From Chloroflexota bacterium (lineage in GTDB: Bacteria; Chloroflexota; Dehalococcoidia; Lucifugimonadales; Lucifugimonadaceae): a stretch of DNA of 64,000 nt. The notes beneath the pieces were generated by a model. That model did not search any database. It was not told where the DNA came from and worked only from the letters and a program-made list of their open reading frames with translations. Below are positions 51,990 to 61,219 of this stretch, one piece after another. Each line of letters starts with the position of its first letter. Within the stretch, counting starts at the first letter, position 1. The stretch covers positions 1 through 64,000 of the forward strand of contig JABIFF010000011.1 of assembly GCA_018650845.1 (NCBI GenBank), given 5' to 3'. A program made the position numbers and the translations under genes.

Positions 51990-53135
51990 CTAGGCGGTCA
52001 CAACTCGAACGCTCAAACCATCGGCAGTCAGCGCAATCTCGCCTCGCTTGAGAGCGATTGCGTCATTGCCGTAGATTTCGCGTCGCCAGCCAGCCAACGT
52101 TCGTACGTCAGGCTCTTCCTCAGTTGCGATTCGGTCGAGCTCTTTCCGGTTCGCAATCAACTGCGCAGCGACACCATTCTCGTCACTCCTGAGTTTGAGA
52201 AGAGCCTGAAGCAGTGCCACCAAGGTCTCGTGACCTCGAAGTGGCGGACGTCCCTTTTCAGGATCTGGACATTCGTCATCTGGTACGTCCAGACCTACCT
52301 GAACAGCTTCCAACAATGCTTTGCCGTCGCGACCGTGTGCGAATCGTTCGTTTACGCCTCGTACACGTTCAAGGGCTGCAGGAGTTTCTGGCGTATTGAG
52401 TGCGATCTCGGCGAGTGCTTCATCGCGGCACACCCAGCCTTTTGGAATATTTCGTCGCTGAGCGCTTTCTTCGCGCCAAGCAGTAATTTCTCGCAAAACT
52501 GCAAGAGCACGACGAGTTGGTCGACGGAGTCGAACTTTTCGCCACAGATCACGCGGGTCAGACTCATAAAGGTCTTGATCGCGTAGGTGTCTCATTTCTT
52601 CGTGAGCCCAACTGGCGCGGTCGGCTTCATCAAGCTCTTCGCTCAACTTGTCATAGACGTCGATCAGATACGTCACGTCACCGATAGCGTACTCGACCTG
52701 ACGATCAGTAAGCGGACGGCGAGCCCAGTCGGTCATTTGTGAGCGCTTATCGATCGTTTCGCCAACAATCCGCTGCACGAGAGTTGCATATGCGGGTTGG
52801 TCGCCGTAACCGCTAACCATTGCTGCGATTTGGGTGTCGAATACTGGTTCGACCATTCCCCCGCTGGCGTTGAACATGATCTGCATGTCTTGGCTGGCAG
52901 AGTGGAACACCTTCAAAATATCGGTGTTCCTCATCAGGTCGTAAACGGGGTCGAGATTGATTCCGTCGGCAAGCGGATCAATAGCTACTGCTTCATCGCG
53001 TGTAGCAATCTGAATCAGGCAGAGAATAGGCCAATAGGTCTTCTCGCGTACGAATTCAGTATCGACAGTTACAAAGTTGGATTGGGCGGCACGTGCGCAG
53101 AAATCGGCGACATCGGCGGAGTTTGTTATAAGCAC
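51990..53135 (-). CDS. rnd: Ribonuclease D-like 3'-5' exonuclease with HRDC domain
   Basis: 381 residues from the GTG at 53135 (MLITNSADV). A GTG at 53150 is directly abutted by AGGGG and so less likely. DEDDy exonuclease motifs: VTVDTEFVRE (Asp and Glu), KVFHSASQDMQIM and VEYAIGDVTYLIDVY. The HRDC helical domain follows (about 200-285: RRALAVLREITAWREESAQRR). It trims 3' ends of tRNA and other stable RNAs. Convergent neighbours: none; comM lies upstream on the same strand. Confidence 0.92.
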   Translation of the reverse strand: MLITNSADVADFCARAAQSNFVTVDTEFVREKTYWPILCLIQIATRDEAVAIDPLADGINLDPVYDLMRNTDILKVFHSASQDMQIMFNASGGMVEPVFDTQIAAMVSGYGDQPAYATLVQRIVGETIDKRSQMTDWARRPLTDRQVEYAIGDVTYLIDVYDKLSEELDEADRASWAHEEMRHLRDQDLYESDPRDLWRKVRLRRPTRRALAVLREITAWREESAQRRNIPKGWVCRDEALAEIALNTPETPAALERVRGVNERFAHGRDGKALLEAVQVGLDVPDDECPDPEKGRPPLRGHETLVALLQALLKLRSDENGVAAQLIANRKELDRIATEEEPDVRTLAGWRREIYGNDAIALKRGEIALTADGLSVRVVTA

Positions 53136-53184
53136 CCAAAGGGTATACACCCCTCAGGGTTATCCCGCCATGCAAATCAACGCA

Positions 53185-54708
53185 TCAAGCAGTCAGTCTC
53201 GGCCTGTACTGAAGAGCTTCAGCAACGTGTGGGGTAAGAATGTCGGGTGAGTCTGCAAGATCGGCAATCGTCCTAGCGACCTTCGAAACTCTGTGAAGAC
53301 CGCGAGCTGAAAGACTCAGCTGCTTCATCGCCATCTGCATGAGCGACCGTGCTGAATCCTCAACTTTGCAGTGATCCCATACTTCAACCGGCCCCATATC
53401 GGAATTCGACGACAGCGCAGAATCACTAAAACGTCTTCGCTGAATTGCAATTGCTCTCGATATTCGCTCTCTAACCACGTCGGAATTCTCAGACGAAGGT
53501 GGAGTGATTAGCTTCTCGTATTCAACACGAGGCACATCGACAAAAATATCGAATCGATCGAGCAACGGTCCGGAAATCCGCCGTTGATACCTACTCACCG
53601 AACTCGGGGAACACGTGCACTGCTGTTCAGTATCCCCGCTGTACCCACATGGGCACGGATTCATCGCACCGACCAGCATGAAATTCGCAGGATATGTCGT
53701 TGTTCCCTGCGCCCTACTAATCGTCACAACTTTGTCTTCTATTGGCTGTCGCAACACCTCAAGTGACGCGTGGCCAAATTCAGGAAGCTCATCGAGAAAT
53801 AACACTCCACGATGACTCAGCGTGATCTCTCCAGGACGAGGATTCGCCCCACCGCCAACTAAACCGGCGTTGGAAATTGTGTAGTGAGGTGCCCTGAACG
53901 GACGTTCGCTAACCATCGGCTTATCTGAAGGCAAGTGACCAGCAACCGAATAAATCGTCGTAACGTCCAACGCTTCATCTGAGGTCATCGAAGGGAGAAT
54001 CGACGGCAGACTACGCGCCAGTAATGTCTTCCCTGAACCAGGAGGTCCAGCCATCAACAGATTGTGACCGCCTGCCGCCGCTACTTCGACTGCGCGTTTT
54101 GCATGCTCCTGACCACGAACATCTGAAATGTCAGGACCTTCTCTACGGCTCATACGGTATTCGTTCAAATCGACAGGTTCATCGACAGGTGCAATCTTTA
54201 TTTCTGACCGCAAGAACGCGATCATCTCAGCAAGATTCTCAATTGGGATGATGTCGATGCCACTCACAAGAGCCGCTTCAGCAGCGTTAACGGTCGGCAC
54301 AAAAGCTCGAGTAAATCCCTGCTGCATACCAACAGCAACCATCGGAAGAATCCCTTGCGTCGTACGAAGAGAACCATCGAGGGAAAGTTCGCCCAGCATC
54401 AATGAACCAGAATCGATCTCAGGAACCTGCCCAGTGCTCGTCAATATCCCTACAGCTATCGGCAGATCATACGCAGGTCCCGATTTACGAACATCTGCAG
54501 GAGCGAGGCTCACTGCAATCCTGCGCATTGGAAATTCAACACCAGAATTTCTGATGGCGGCGCGAACTCGTTCTTTTGATTCTTGAACGGCGGTATCGGC
54601 AAGTCCCACGATGTGGAATGCGGGGAGTCCGGGAGCGATATCCACTTCTGATTCGACTACAACGCCATCGAGCCCAACTAGCGCACAAGTACGAGTTTTA
54701 GCAAGCAT
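53185..54708 (-). CDS. comM: ComM/YifB Mg-chelatase-like AAA+ ATPase
   Basis: 507 residues. An N-terminal Lon-like ChlI domain (VGLDGVVVESEVDIAPGLPAFHIVGL, SLAPADVRKSGPAYDLPIAV) is followed by the AAA+ core with Walker A MAGPPGSGKTLLARSLP (about 215-231), Walker B GVLFLDELPEF and a Cys-rich insert (NPCPCGYSGDTEQQCTC). C-terminal: RGLHRVSKVARTIADL. In naturally competent bacteria ComM is a helicase that helps integrate foreign DNA. Presence here does not prove competence. Confidence 0.95.
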   Translation of the reverse strand: MLAKTRTCALVGLDGVVVESEVDIAPGLPAFHIVGLADTAVQESKERVRAAIRNSGVEFPMRRIAVSLAPADVRKSGPAYDLPIAVGILTSTGQVPEIDSGSLMLGELSLDGSLRTTQGILPMVAVGMQQGFTRAFVPTVNAAEAALVSGIDIIPIENLAEMIAFLRSEIKIAPVDEPVDLNEYRMSRREGPDISDVRGQEHAKRAVEVAAAGGHNLLMAGPPGSGKTLLARSLPSILPSMTSDEALDVTTIYSVAGHLPSDKPMVSERPFRAPHYTISNAGLVGGGANPRPGEITLSHRGVLFLDELPEFGHASLEVLRQPIEDKVVTISRAQGTTTYPANFMLVGAMNPCPCGYSGDTEQQCTCSPSSVSRYQRRISGPLLDRFDIFVDVPRVEYEKLITPPSSENSDVVRERISRAIAIQRRRFSDSALSSNSDMGPVEVWDHCKVEDSARSLMQMAMKQLSLSARGLHRVSKVARTIADLADSPDILTPHVAEALQYRPRLTA

Positions 54709-54960
54709 CGTAAGAGTTCCTCAAACATTCTCATGGCCATAAGCGAGTTCTTATGTCCAACGAGCATGTTATGAGGGTTGGTCGCCACTACGAAATCGAA
54801 ATGTCACTGTTCTGCGCAAACCATATTCACACCTCGGCTAAACCAGATCTCGCGCCTATTCCAGCCATATTGTCTGAGTATTAGTTGGAAGATATGTCTG
54901 TGAGAACGCTCTTGTCCCGCCACAAGTGAGTTACAGGCTACGAAAGTACAGGAATAAACC

Positions 54961-55374
54961 ATGCCGACAATTCTTGTCGTTGATGATCACGAAGAAATCA
55001 GAGAAGCACTCGCTGAGATTCTCGAAGAAGAAGGACACAATATTCTTCAGGCTGCAGATGGTTTGCAGGCTTTAGAAATCGTTTCCCATTCTCGACCTGA
55101 TGTCATCCTGCTCGACATTGCCATGCCCGGAATGGATGGACTCGAGACATTGCGACGTCTGAAGGATCAGCCAGAGAGCTCGAATCTCCCAGTGATCATG
55201 GTTACAGCTCAGGGCGACCGCCAGAACATGGTCAAAGCCGTTCAGCTCGGTGTTCGTGATTACGTCACCAAGCCGTGGGAACCCGGTGAAGTCGAGATGT
55301 GTGTCAATTGGGCGCTAAAAGCGGCCAGTGTGGTTCCGAACCAAGACCCACCACTCCTCGCTCAGTCAGCCTAA
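54961..55374 (+). CDS. Stand-alone response-regulator receiver protein
   Basis: 137 residues: one receiver domain (D8/D9 pocket, phospho-acceptor Asp52 in ILLDIAMPGMDG, Thr in MVTAQG, Lys104 in YVTKPW) and a short tail, no output domain. Paralogue of the protein at 31568-31954. The shared tail KPW..G.VE..V.WAL suggests the same kind of partner. No kinase nearby. Followed by an intrinsic terminator. Confidence 0.92.
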   Translation: MPTILVVDDHEEIREALAEILEEEGHNILQAADGLQALEIVSHSRPDVILLDIAMPGMDGLETLRRLKDQPESSNLPVIMVTAQGDRQNMVKAVQLGVRDYVTKPWEPGEVEMCVNWALKAASVVPNQDPPLLAQSA

Positions 55375-55396
55375 TTATTTCAGGTTGACCTATTTC

Positions 55397-55434
55397 AATC
55401 CCCCGCGATCAATTGATCAGTAGCGGGGGATTTT
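55397..55434 (+). terminator. Intrinsic terminator after the receiver gene
   Basis: Ten-pair stem AATCCCCCGC (55397-55406) with GCGGGGGATT (55423-55432), loop containing GATCAATTGATC, then a short T run. Confidence 0.75.
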
Positions 55435-55531
55435 GCGCGTTCAGATCAAACCTGTATCGCACTATCTAAGATTGCATTTAAACTAGTGCTAGCCAGAATG
55501 CTGCAACAACGGTCAAAGAAAGCGATCAGCT

Positions 55532-55678
55532 GTGGACGAACAAGCTTACCGAGGCAAGAAACATCCGCCGTACTGCACGTGCGCATCTTGCACAGCTGGT
55601 CGTCTTAAGCGGAACTCCGAAGCGGGACCAAAAGGTTTATTCGCACGAATTCTAAGAGCTCTCCGCCTAAAACGCTGA
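55532..55678 (+). CDS. Small CxC-motif protein (48 residues)
   Basis: GTG start at 55532, stop TGA at 55676-55678, 48 residues. It reads MDEQAYRGKKHPPYCTCASC followed by a basic Arg/Lys-rich helix ending LRALRLKR. The HPPYCTCxxC block, with three closely spaced Cys, looks like half a zinc knuckle, and it is unlikely to appear by chance in non-coding DNA. From memory, similar short proteins occur in Chloroflexota. Upstream is only a weak purine-rich ribosome-binding site (AAAGAAAG). Function unknown. It could pair with another chain to bind zinc. Confidence 0.6.
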   Translation: MDEQAYRGKKHPPYCTCASCTAGRLKRNSEAGPKGLFARILRALRLKR

Positions 55679-55694
55679 ATGCTAAGAACAAACG

Positions 55695-55910
55695 TTAGAG
55701 GCTGTCGGTTCCAAAGAATTTGCCCCACGCCCAACCAATGCCCAGCCCTATCAGTACCGAAAATGGTATTCCGAATAACAGGCTGACTAAAGCAACATCC
55801 TTGGCGTTAGTAACTTCATCGTCGAACTGCAGTAGGGATATGACGAGGAATGCGATTCCCATCACGAATCCAAGACCAGCGCCCATTAATGCCGGTTTGC
55901 TAAATCTCAA
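55695..55910 (-). CDS. Small two-helix membrane protein
   Basis: 71 residues with two hydrophobic segments (about 8-27, LMGAGLGFVMGIAFLVISLL; about 41-64, LVSLLFGIPFSVLIGLGIGW), separated by an acidic loop (FDDEVTNAKD), ending WGKFFGTDSL. Pattern and length fit a real small integral membrane protein rather than a shadow frame. Family and function not recognised. Same strand as the C45 gene upstream, 42 bases away. Confidence 0.6.
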   Translation of the reverse strand: MRFSKPALMGAGLGFVMGIAFLVISLLQFDDEVTNAKDVALVSLLFGIPFSVLIGLGIGWAWGKFFGTDSL

Positions 55911-55952
55911 CTGAGTCGATCTCCTGAAAAGTGTTCATTGTTCTGGATTGCG

Positions 55953-57038
55953 TTAGCCAGCGTTGTAGGTCTCATAGGCGTTCTCGCACGGATTACCGTT
56001 CGATACATGCATTCGATTTTCGCCCGGTTCAAGGATGATCGAAATAACACTGCGTTGCCAACCCGTATTTGGGTCATCATTGGGGTGTCTGCAAATCGAT
56101 GTCGGGAATCCGTCGTGATCAGAAAGCAGCGCCTTGGCATGATCGATCGAAACTTTTCCGTCATTTAGATTCGTAGACAATATTTCCTGCCCGCGATCCA
56201 GGCGTGCGAACGACTGCCCATAGATACGATCAGGGAATTGCTCATTGTTCTCGGTCATGCTTGGATGTACACAATGGTTGGTGTGAACCAGAACTCCAGA
56301 TGAATCAGCTTCAATCGATTCGACTGATCCTGGCGATATTTCCAGGTTCAATGGTCCTGCATTCGTAATCATCGCGGCGTTCGCTGTAAGAGCTCTCGGT
56401 GCCGAATTCACAGAAGCTATCGCCAACGCAGTTGATTCCGCCTCAAGAATCGCCCTCACAAAGAAATACCACGGCAGCCCTGACGATTCAGAAGGGCCGT
56501 TCAACGCGTTCATGCAAATGCCAATTCCTGCCGAACTGAATCCCATATAAGCGACAATTCCAGGCTGCAGCCACGATGTGAATGACGCTTTTCCAATGCC
56601 CTTTCTAGTTATCACGGCAGATAACGGTGCCATTGCAGGGTCGTTGTCCCAGTTCTGCCCGGCGAAGCCTTTGCCCGAATCCGATGATTCAGCTGCGACC
56701 ATGATCGACGTACAGCCCTCCGACGTGTCAGCAAGCATATTCCTTGCGTTGAGCACCATAAGCCGCTCCACAGGCACGCCTGAAGCATCTGCAGTGCCAC
56801 GCAATTCATCGAGGGGGTCAGGAAAGAACTCTCCCACTCGATCAAAGCTTCGTTTTGCCACTTGTTCCGCTTGGTTCCACGATATTTTCGCTTGTGAACC
56901 TTTGTTGAACCTTTCCAGCACCAGTTCAGATAAATCGACTATCTTGCTGCGAAAGTGTTCGCCGATCTGACGTCCCATTTCTGCGGGCGATCCTGCCACT
57001 GTAAGTTCAGGGAATCGAGTGTTGCTTTCTGAAGTCAT
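55953..57038 (-). CDS. C45 family autoproteolytic acyltransferase/hydrolase
   Basis: 361 residues similar to acyl-CoA:6-aminopenicillanic acid acyltransferase (peptidase C45, Ntn fold). The N-terminal part has VAGSPAEMGRQIGEHFR, and the predicted nucleophile after self-cleavage is Cys109 in TSEGCTSI. It is followed by FAGQNWDND, SSAGIGICMNAL, HTNHCVHP and DHDGFPTSICRHP. Family members hydrolyse or transfer acyl groups on amides. The substrate is unknown. It diverges from the IlvD/Edd gene. Confidence 0.85.
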   Translation of the reverse strand: MTSESNTRFPELTVAGSPAEMGRQIGEHFRSKIVDLSELVLERFNKGSQAKISWNQAEQVAKRSFDRVGEFFPDPLDELRGTADASGVPVERLMVLNARNMLADTSEGCTSIMVAAESSDSGKGFAGQNWDNDPAMAPLSAVITRKGIGKASFTSWLQPGIVAYMGFSSAGIGICMNALNGPSESSGLPWYFFVRAILEAESTALAIASVNSAPRALTANAAMITNAGPLNLEISPGSVESIEADSSGVLVHTNHCVHPSMTENNEQFPDRIYGQSFARLDRGQEILSTNLNDGKVSIDHAKALLSDHDGFPTSICRHPNDDPNTGWQRSVISIILEPGENRMHVSNGNPCENAYETYNAG

Positions 57039-57170
57039 GCCGTCTGCTTTGTCTTACTTGGAGTCGAAATATCTGGTGACAATGTTGAATGACAACAAAA
57101 TATCACTTGGTTGTTTGCTAGACTCGCCGCCTCTTGAGAATTCTTTAGCAAATTGTGAGGGTACGTAACG

Positions 57171-58937
57171 ATGGGAACAGACCAGACCAACGGCAAAATA
57201 CTTAGGTCGGCGGAGTGGTTTGGAGGGAGAGACCTTGAAGGGTTTCTGCATCGTGCCGGGCTGAAGAACCAGGGCTGGTCGGAAGAATCGTTTGCTGGTC
57301 GACCAGTTATCGGAATCGCCAACTCATGGTCGGAAGCTACACACTGCAACGCTCATCTTCGAGGACTCGCTGAGCACGTAAAGCGTGGCATCTTGGCAGC
57401 AGGCGGATTTCCAATCGAATTCCCAACGATTTCACTCGGTGAATTCTTCCTTTCACCAACTTCGATGTTCTGTCGGAACTTGATGTCGATGGACACTGAA
57501 GAAATGATCCGCGGGCTTCCTATCGACGGTGTCGTTCTTCTCTCAGGCTGTGACAAAACAACGCCTGCAATGCTTATGGGAGCCGCTTCGGCCGATCTAC
57601 CTGCCATTGTTCTTACTGGTGGCCCACAGTTGAAGGGCAACTGGAAAGGCGAGGAACTCGGTTCCTGCACCGACTGCCGACGATACTGGTCGGAACTACG
57701 GGCTGGAACGATCACTCAGGCCGATTACGATTCGATGGAAGCCGCTATTTATCGATCCCCCGGCCACTGCATGGTCATGGGAACAGCTTCGACCATGGGC
57801 GCCATTGTCGAAACTCTCGGAATGTCGCTTCCGGGTGGCGCCGCAATTCCCGGAGCTGACTCACGTCGAAAAGTTCTCGCTGAGAATTCAGGGCGAGCCG
57901 CGGTAGATCTTGTTCGAAAGGGCATCCGCCCCTCAGACATCCTGACCCAAGACGCTTTCGATAACGCCATTCGCATGCTTCTCGCTGCAGGTGGCTCAAC
58001 GAACGCAATCATCCACCTCACAGCAATTGCTGGTCGAGCCGGAATCAAACTACCGCTCGAACGATTTAACGAACTTTCAGAATCCACGCCTGTAATCGTC
58101 AACTTGAAACCCGGTGGAAAATATCTGATGGAAGACCTCTTCTACGCAGGTGGTGTTGAGGCCGTTCTGAAGAAAATGTCGAGTCTACTGAAGCTCGACT
58201 GTTTAACGGTCACCGGCGATTCACTGGGCGAAAACATTGCTGACGCTGAGTGCCACAATGATGATGTGGTGCTCTCTCCAGAGGCTCCTCTTGCCAAAGA
58301 AGGCGGGCTAACCGTACTCAAGGGCTCGCTTGCTCCCGATGGCGCAGTAATAAAGCACATTGCAGCATCGCCTGAATTGTTGAAGCACACTGGGCGAGCC
58401 ATTGTGTTCGAAAACCCACTTGATTTGAAGAATCGTATCGACGATCCCGATCTAGACGTTACGAAAGACGACATTCTCGTCATGAAAGGCGCCGGCCCTG
58501 TCGGTGGTCCTGGAATGCCAGAAGCTGGATTCCTTCCATTACCGAAGAAATTGCTAGCCGAGGGAGTACGCGACATGGTTCGCATCTCCGACGCCCGCAT
58601 GAGCGGTACGGCGTTCGGGACTATCGTTCTTCACGTATCGCCTGAATCGCACGTTGGTGGACCGCTAGCCCTAGTTCAGTCTGGCGACATGATCACGCTA
58701 GATGTTGAAGCCAAAGTACTCGATCTCAACGTTGATGCGGCTGAACTAGAACGTCGCCGTGCAGCGCTTCCTGAGCCAGTTGCAGACGGTGGATTCACCC
58801 GTGGCTACGGCAAGATGTACGCACAGCACATCACTCAAGCTCAAGACGGGTGTGACTTCGATTTCCTGATTGGAAAGACGCCTGTAGAAACCCACGTTGA
58901 AGTCGCTGGACACAACGTAGGATTCCACACGGGTTGA
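57171..58937 (+). CDS. IlvD/Edd family dehydratase, probably sugar-acid (arabinonate-type)
   Basis: 588 residues, longer than most IlvD. Fe-S ligands Cys59 (EATHCNAHL), Cys127 (SGCDKTTPA) and Cys200 (GHCMVMGTAST). The block GSCTDCRRYWSELRAG (164-179) resembles the GSGTDCWRYxxERRAG of arabinonate/xylonate dehydratases rather than of dihydroxyacid dehydratase. C-terminal SDARMSGTAFGTIVLHVSPE is conserved. It likely removes water from an aldonate to give a 2-keto-3-deoxy acid. Neighbours (aldose dehydrogenase-like AKR, tartrate/malate dehydrogenase) fit a sugar-acid role over branched-chain amino-acid synthesis. Confidence 0.85.
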   Translation: MGTDQTNGKILRSAEWFGGRDLEGFLHRAGLKNQGWSEESFAGRPVIGIANSWSEATHCNAHLRGLAEHVKRGILAAGGFPIEFPTISLGEFFLSPTSMFCRNLMSMDTEEMIRGLPIDGVVLLSGCDKTTPAMLMGAASADLPAIVLTGGPQLKGNWKGEELGSCTDCRRYWSELRAGTITQADYDSMEAAIYRSPGHCMVMGTASTMGAIVETLGMSLPGGAAIPGADSRRKVLAENSGRAAVDLVRKGIRPSDILTQDAFDNAIRMLLAAGGSTNAIIHLTAIAGRAGIKLPLERFNELSESTPVIVNLKPGGKYLMEDLFYAGGVEAVLKKMSSLLKLDCLTVTGDSLGENIADAECHNDDVVLSPEAPLAKEGGLTVLKGSLAPDGAVIKHIAASPELLKHTGRAIVFENPLDLKNRIDDPDLDVTKDDILVMKGAGPVGGPGMPEAGFLPLPKKLLAEGVRDMVRISDARMSGTAFGTIVLHVSPESHVGGPLALVQSGDMITLDVEAKVLDLNVDAAELERRRAALPEPVADGGFTRGYGKMYAQHITQAQDGCDFDFLIGKTPVETHVEVAGHNVGFHTG

Positions 58938-58944
58938 TTCTCAG

Positions 58945-58990
58945 ACTGGCCTATCCCTTCTCCCAGCGGGAGAAGGCTAGGTTGAGGGAG
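58945..58990. repeat. Dispersed hairpin repeat, copy C
   Basis: Perfect nine-pair hairpin CCTTCTCCC-AGC-GGGAGAAGG (58956-58976) flanked by GGCCTATC and CTAGGTTGAGGGAG. It is the reverse complement of copy A at 205-297. It lies between convergent genes. Confidence 0.65.
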
Positions 58991-59027
58991 ATATCGCCAA
59001 CAGGATCATTCTGTCTTGATGTGAACC

Positions 59028-60047
59028 CTACTCAGGCGTAGGTGCGTTGTCGGGAATAAGCCCAGCTGAACGCATGTCGCTCCATACCGCGGCTGGAATC
59101 TCCTGCTGAACCATTGCGATGTTTTGTTCCAATTCAGAAATCGATTGCGCACCCGGTACAGCAGTCGCAACGGCTGGATGAGCCAACACGAACTGCAACG
59201 CTGCAGCCTTTAGGTCAACGCCGTGAGCTACACAAATCTCAGTTAATTTCTTTGCTGTAGAAACGAGATCCTCAGAAGCCTTTTCGTAATTGAACGTCAC
59301 CGGCTTAGAAAGATCACGAGCCAAGATACCCGAGTTGTAAGGACCACCAACGGTAATCTTCACATCGCGTTCAACACAGGCCGGTAAGAACTCAGCGAGT
59401 CCTGAGTGATCGAGCAAGGTGTAACGACCTGCAAGCAGGATGAGATCTAGATCAAACCGCTGGATAAACTTGAGTGGCATCTGCCATTCGTTCATTCCAC
59501 AGCCGATAGCTTTGATGGTCCCCTGTTCACGCAGTTCGATCAAAGCTGGAAACGCCTCGTTCAAAGCCTGATCCTCACCATATGTTTCAACATCAGGATC
59601 GTGAACGTAAATAATCTCGACACTGTCGAGATTTAGCCTTTTCAGGCTTTCTTCGATAGATCGGTGAACGTCATCGCGGGTCCATGAGTTCACAGACGTA
59701 AGCTGACCAATGCCGTCTGGATCATCGGCTGCCGACATTCCGCCCGGCACAGGATTCAACACTCGACCAATTTTTGTCGAGATCACGAAAGAATCTCGGT
59801 CGGCAGTCGCATATGACGACTGACCAACCCGAGCCTCAGCGCGACCTTCGCCATAGAGCGGCGCAGTGTCGACGTAGGAGATGCCAAGCTCTTGAGCCCG
59901 GTTGATCACTCCTACAGCGACATCATTGGCTGTTCCGCCATACAGGCCGTCACCCATAACAGTTCCACTCAATGGCGCAGTACCAAGACCAAGTCGCGGT
60001 ACTGAAATGCCAGTGTTACCTAGTTGAACTCTCTCAAATGGATCCAT
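59028..60047 (-). CDS. Aldo/keto reductase, aldose-dehydrogenase-like
   Basis: 339 residues. Catalytic Asp60 and Tyr65 (YVDTAPLYGEGRAE), Lys in ISTKIGRVL and His in IIYVHDPDVE. The GTAPLSG segment and overall pattern resemble D-threo-aldose/L-fucose or galactose 1-dehydrogenases, which oxidise aldoses to lactones. It differs clearly from the AKR at 25567-26568. With the adjacent IlvD/Edd dehydratase it would form the first and third steps of a non-phosphorylative sugar pathway. That combination is inference. Confidence 0.85.
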   Translation of the reverse strand: MDPFERVQLGNTGISVPRLGLGTAPLSGTVMGDGLYGGTANDVAVGVINRAQELGISYVDTAPLYGEGRAEARVGQSSYATADRDSFVISTKIGRVLNPVPGGMSAADDPDGIGQLTSVNSWTRDDVHRSIEESLKRLNLDSVEIIYVHDPDVETYGEDQALNEAFPALIELREQGTIKAIGCGMNEWQMPLKFIQRFDLDLILLAGRYTLLDHSGLAEFLPACVERDVKITVGGPYNSGILARDLSKPVTFNYEKASEDLVSTAKKLTEICVAHGVDLKAAALQFVLAHPAVATAVPGAQSISELEQNIAMVQQEIPAAVWSDMRSAGLIPDNAPTPE

Positions 60048-60090
60048 ATCGATGACCTGCCCTATTGGCTGTTACTTGCTTATCTAGAAG

Positions 60091-61155
60091 TTACTTCGAT
60101 ACCAGCGCTGCGATTGCATCGCCAACACCTTCGGTCGTCGATGAACCACCCAGATCTGGAGTGAGAATCTCACCCTGTTCCAGCAACTGCAATACAGCAG
60201 CGTCAACGTCTGCCGCAGCAGCATCTTCGCCGAGGTGTCGCAGCATCATCGCTCCAGTAAGTATCTGAGCCATCGGATTAGCAATTCCCTGCCCTGCGAT
60301 ATCAGGTGCAGAACCGTGAGTTGGCTCGAACATCGAAGGAACCGATGTGTCAGGGTTGATGTTGGCGCTCGAAGCCAGACCCATGCTTCCGGTGATGATT
60401 GCTCCGATGTCGGTAACAATGTCACCAAACAGGTTTGGAGCAACGATCACGTCGAACATCTCTGGTCGTCGTACAAGGTCCATACATGCAGCATCGATCA
60501 GCAGTGAATCAGAATCGATGTCTGGGTATTCTTCAGAAATCTCTTCGAAAGTGCGGTCCCAGATAGTCATGTATCCAAGAGCGTTCGACTTCGTAATCGA
60601 AGTTACGTGGTTCTTCTTGCCACGCTTGCGAGCCAGATCGAACGCATAACGAATTGCGCGGTCGCAACCCTTCTTTGTGTAGACCGCTGTCTGAACAGCA
60701 ACCTCGTCGGCAGTGCCGTGGTAGGCGAATCCACCGATATTGAGATATTCACCCTCGGTGTTTTCTCGGATGACGGTCAGGTCGATGTCGTACGGCTTCT
60801 TGCCTGAAAGTGGAGATTCCACACCTGGGTACAGAACTGAAGGTCGAAGGCAGATGTATTGGTCGAAACGTCGTCGGATAGGAAGCAGGAGCCCATCAAG
60901 CGTGATGTTGTCCTGAATGTCAGGGTGCCCGACTGCTCCAAGGAACACAGCATTGAAATCTTCAAGTGTCTCTAGCGAGTCTTCCGGCATCATACGGCCG
61001 TTTTTGAAGTAGTAATCCGAACTCCAAGGGAACTCGGTGTAGTCCCATGTGATGCCGTATTTAGGTGCGAGAGCGTCAAGGACCTTCATGCCCTCGTTTA
61101 CTACGTCAACGCCGATGCCATCGCCTTTGACGATTGCTATTTTGTGAGTTGCCAT
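60091..61155 (-). CDS. D-malate/tartrate dehydrogenase-like beta-decarboxylating dehydrogenase
   Basis: 354 residues in the isocitrate/isopropylmalate dehydrogenase family. N-terminal IAIVKGDGIGVDVVNEG; substrate region FPWSSDYYFKNGRMMPED and LLLPIRRRFDQYICLRPSVLYPG, typical of the TtuC/DmlA group rather than LeuB; IRENTEGEY; ITKSNALGYM (catalytic Lys); metal block APNLFGDIVTDIGA; FEPTHGSAPDIAGQ. It oxidatively decarboxylates a malate-type acid with NAD. 43 bases upstream of the AKR on the same strand. Confidence 0.85.
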   Translation of the reverse strand: MATHKIAIVKGDGIGVDVVNEGMKVLDALAPKYGITWDYTEFPWSSDYYFKNGRMMPEDSLETLEDFNAVFLGAVGHPDIQDNITLDGLLLPIRRRFDQYICLRPSVLYPGVESPLSGKKPYDIDLTVIRENTEGEYLNIGGFAYHGTADEVAVQTAVYTKKGCDRAIRYAFDLARKRGKKNHVTSITKSNALGYMTIWDRTFEEISEEYPDIDSDSLLIDAACMDLVRRPEMFDVIVAPNLFGDIVTDIGAIITGSMGLASSANINPDTSVPSMFEPTHGSAPDIAGQGIANPMAQILTGAMMLRHLGEDAAAADVDAAVLQLLEQGEILTPDLGGSSTTEGVGDAIAALVSK

Positions 61156-61219
61156 TCGTGCGAATTCCTATTAATTGCTTGTTACGTGAATTGAAATATG
61201 TGGGAGTGCGATGATTCGT

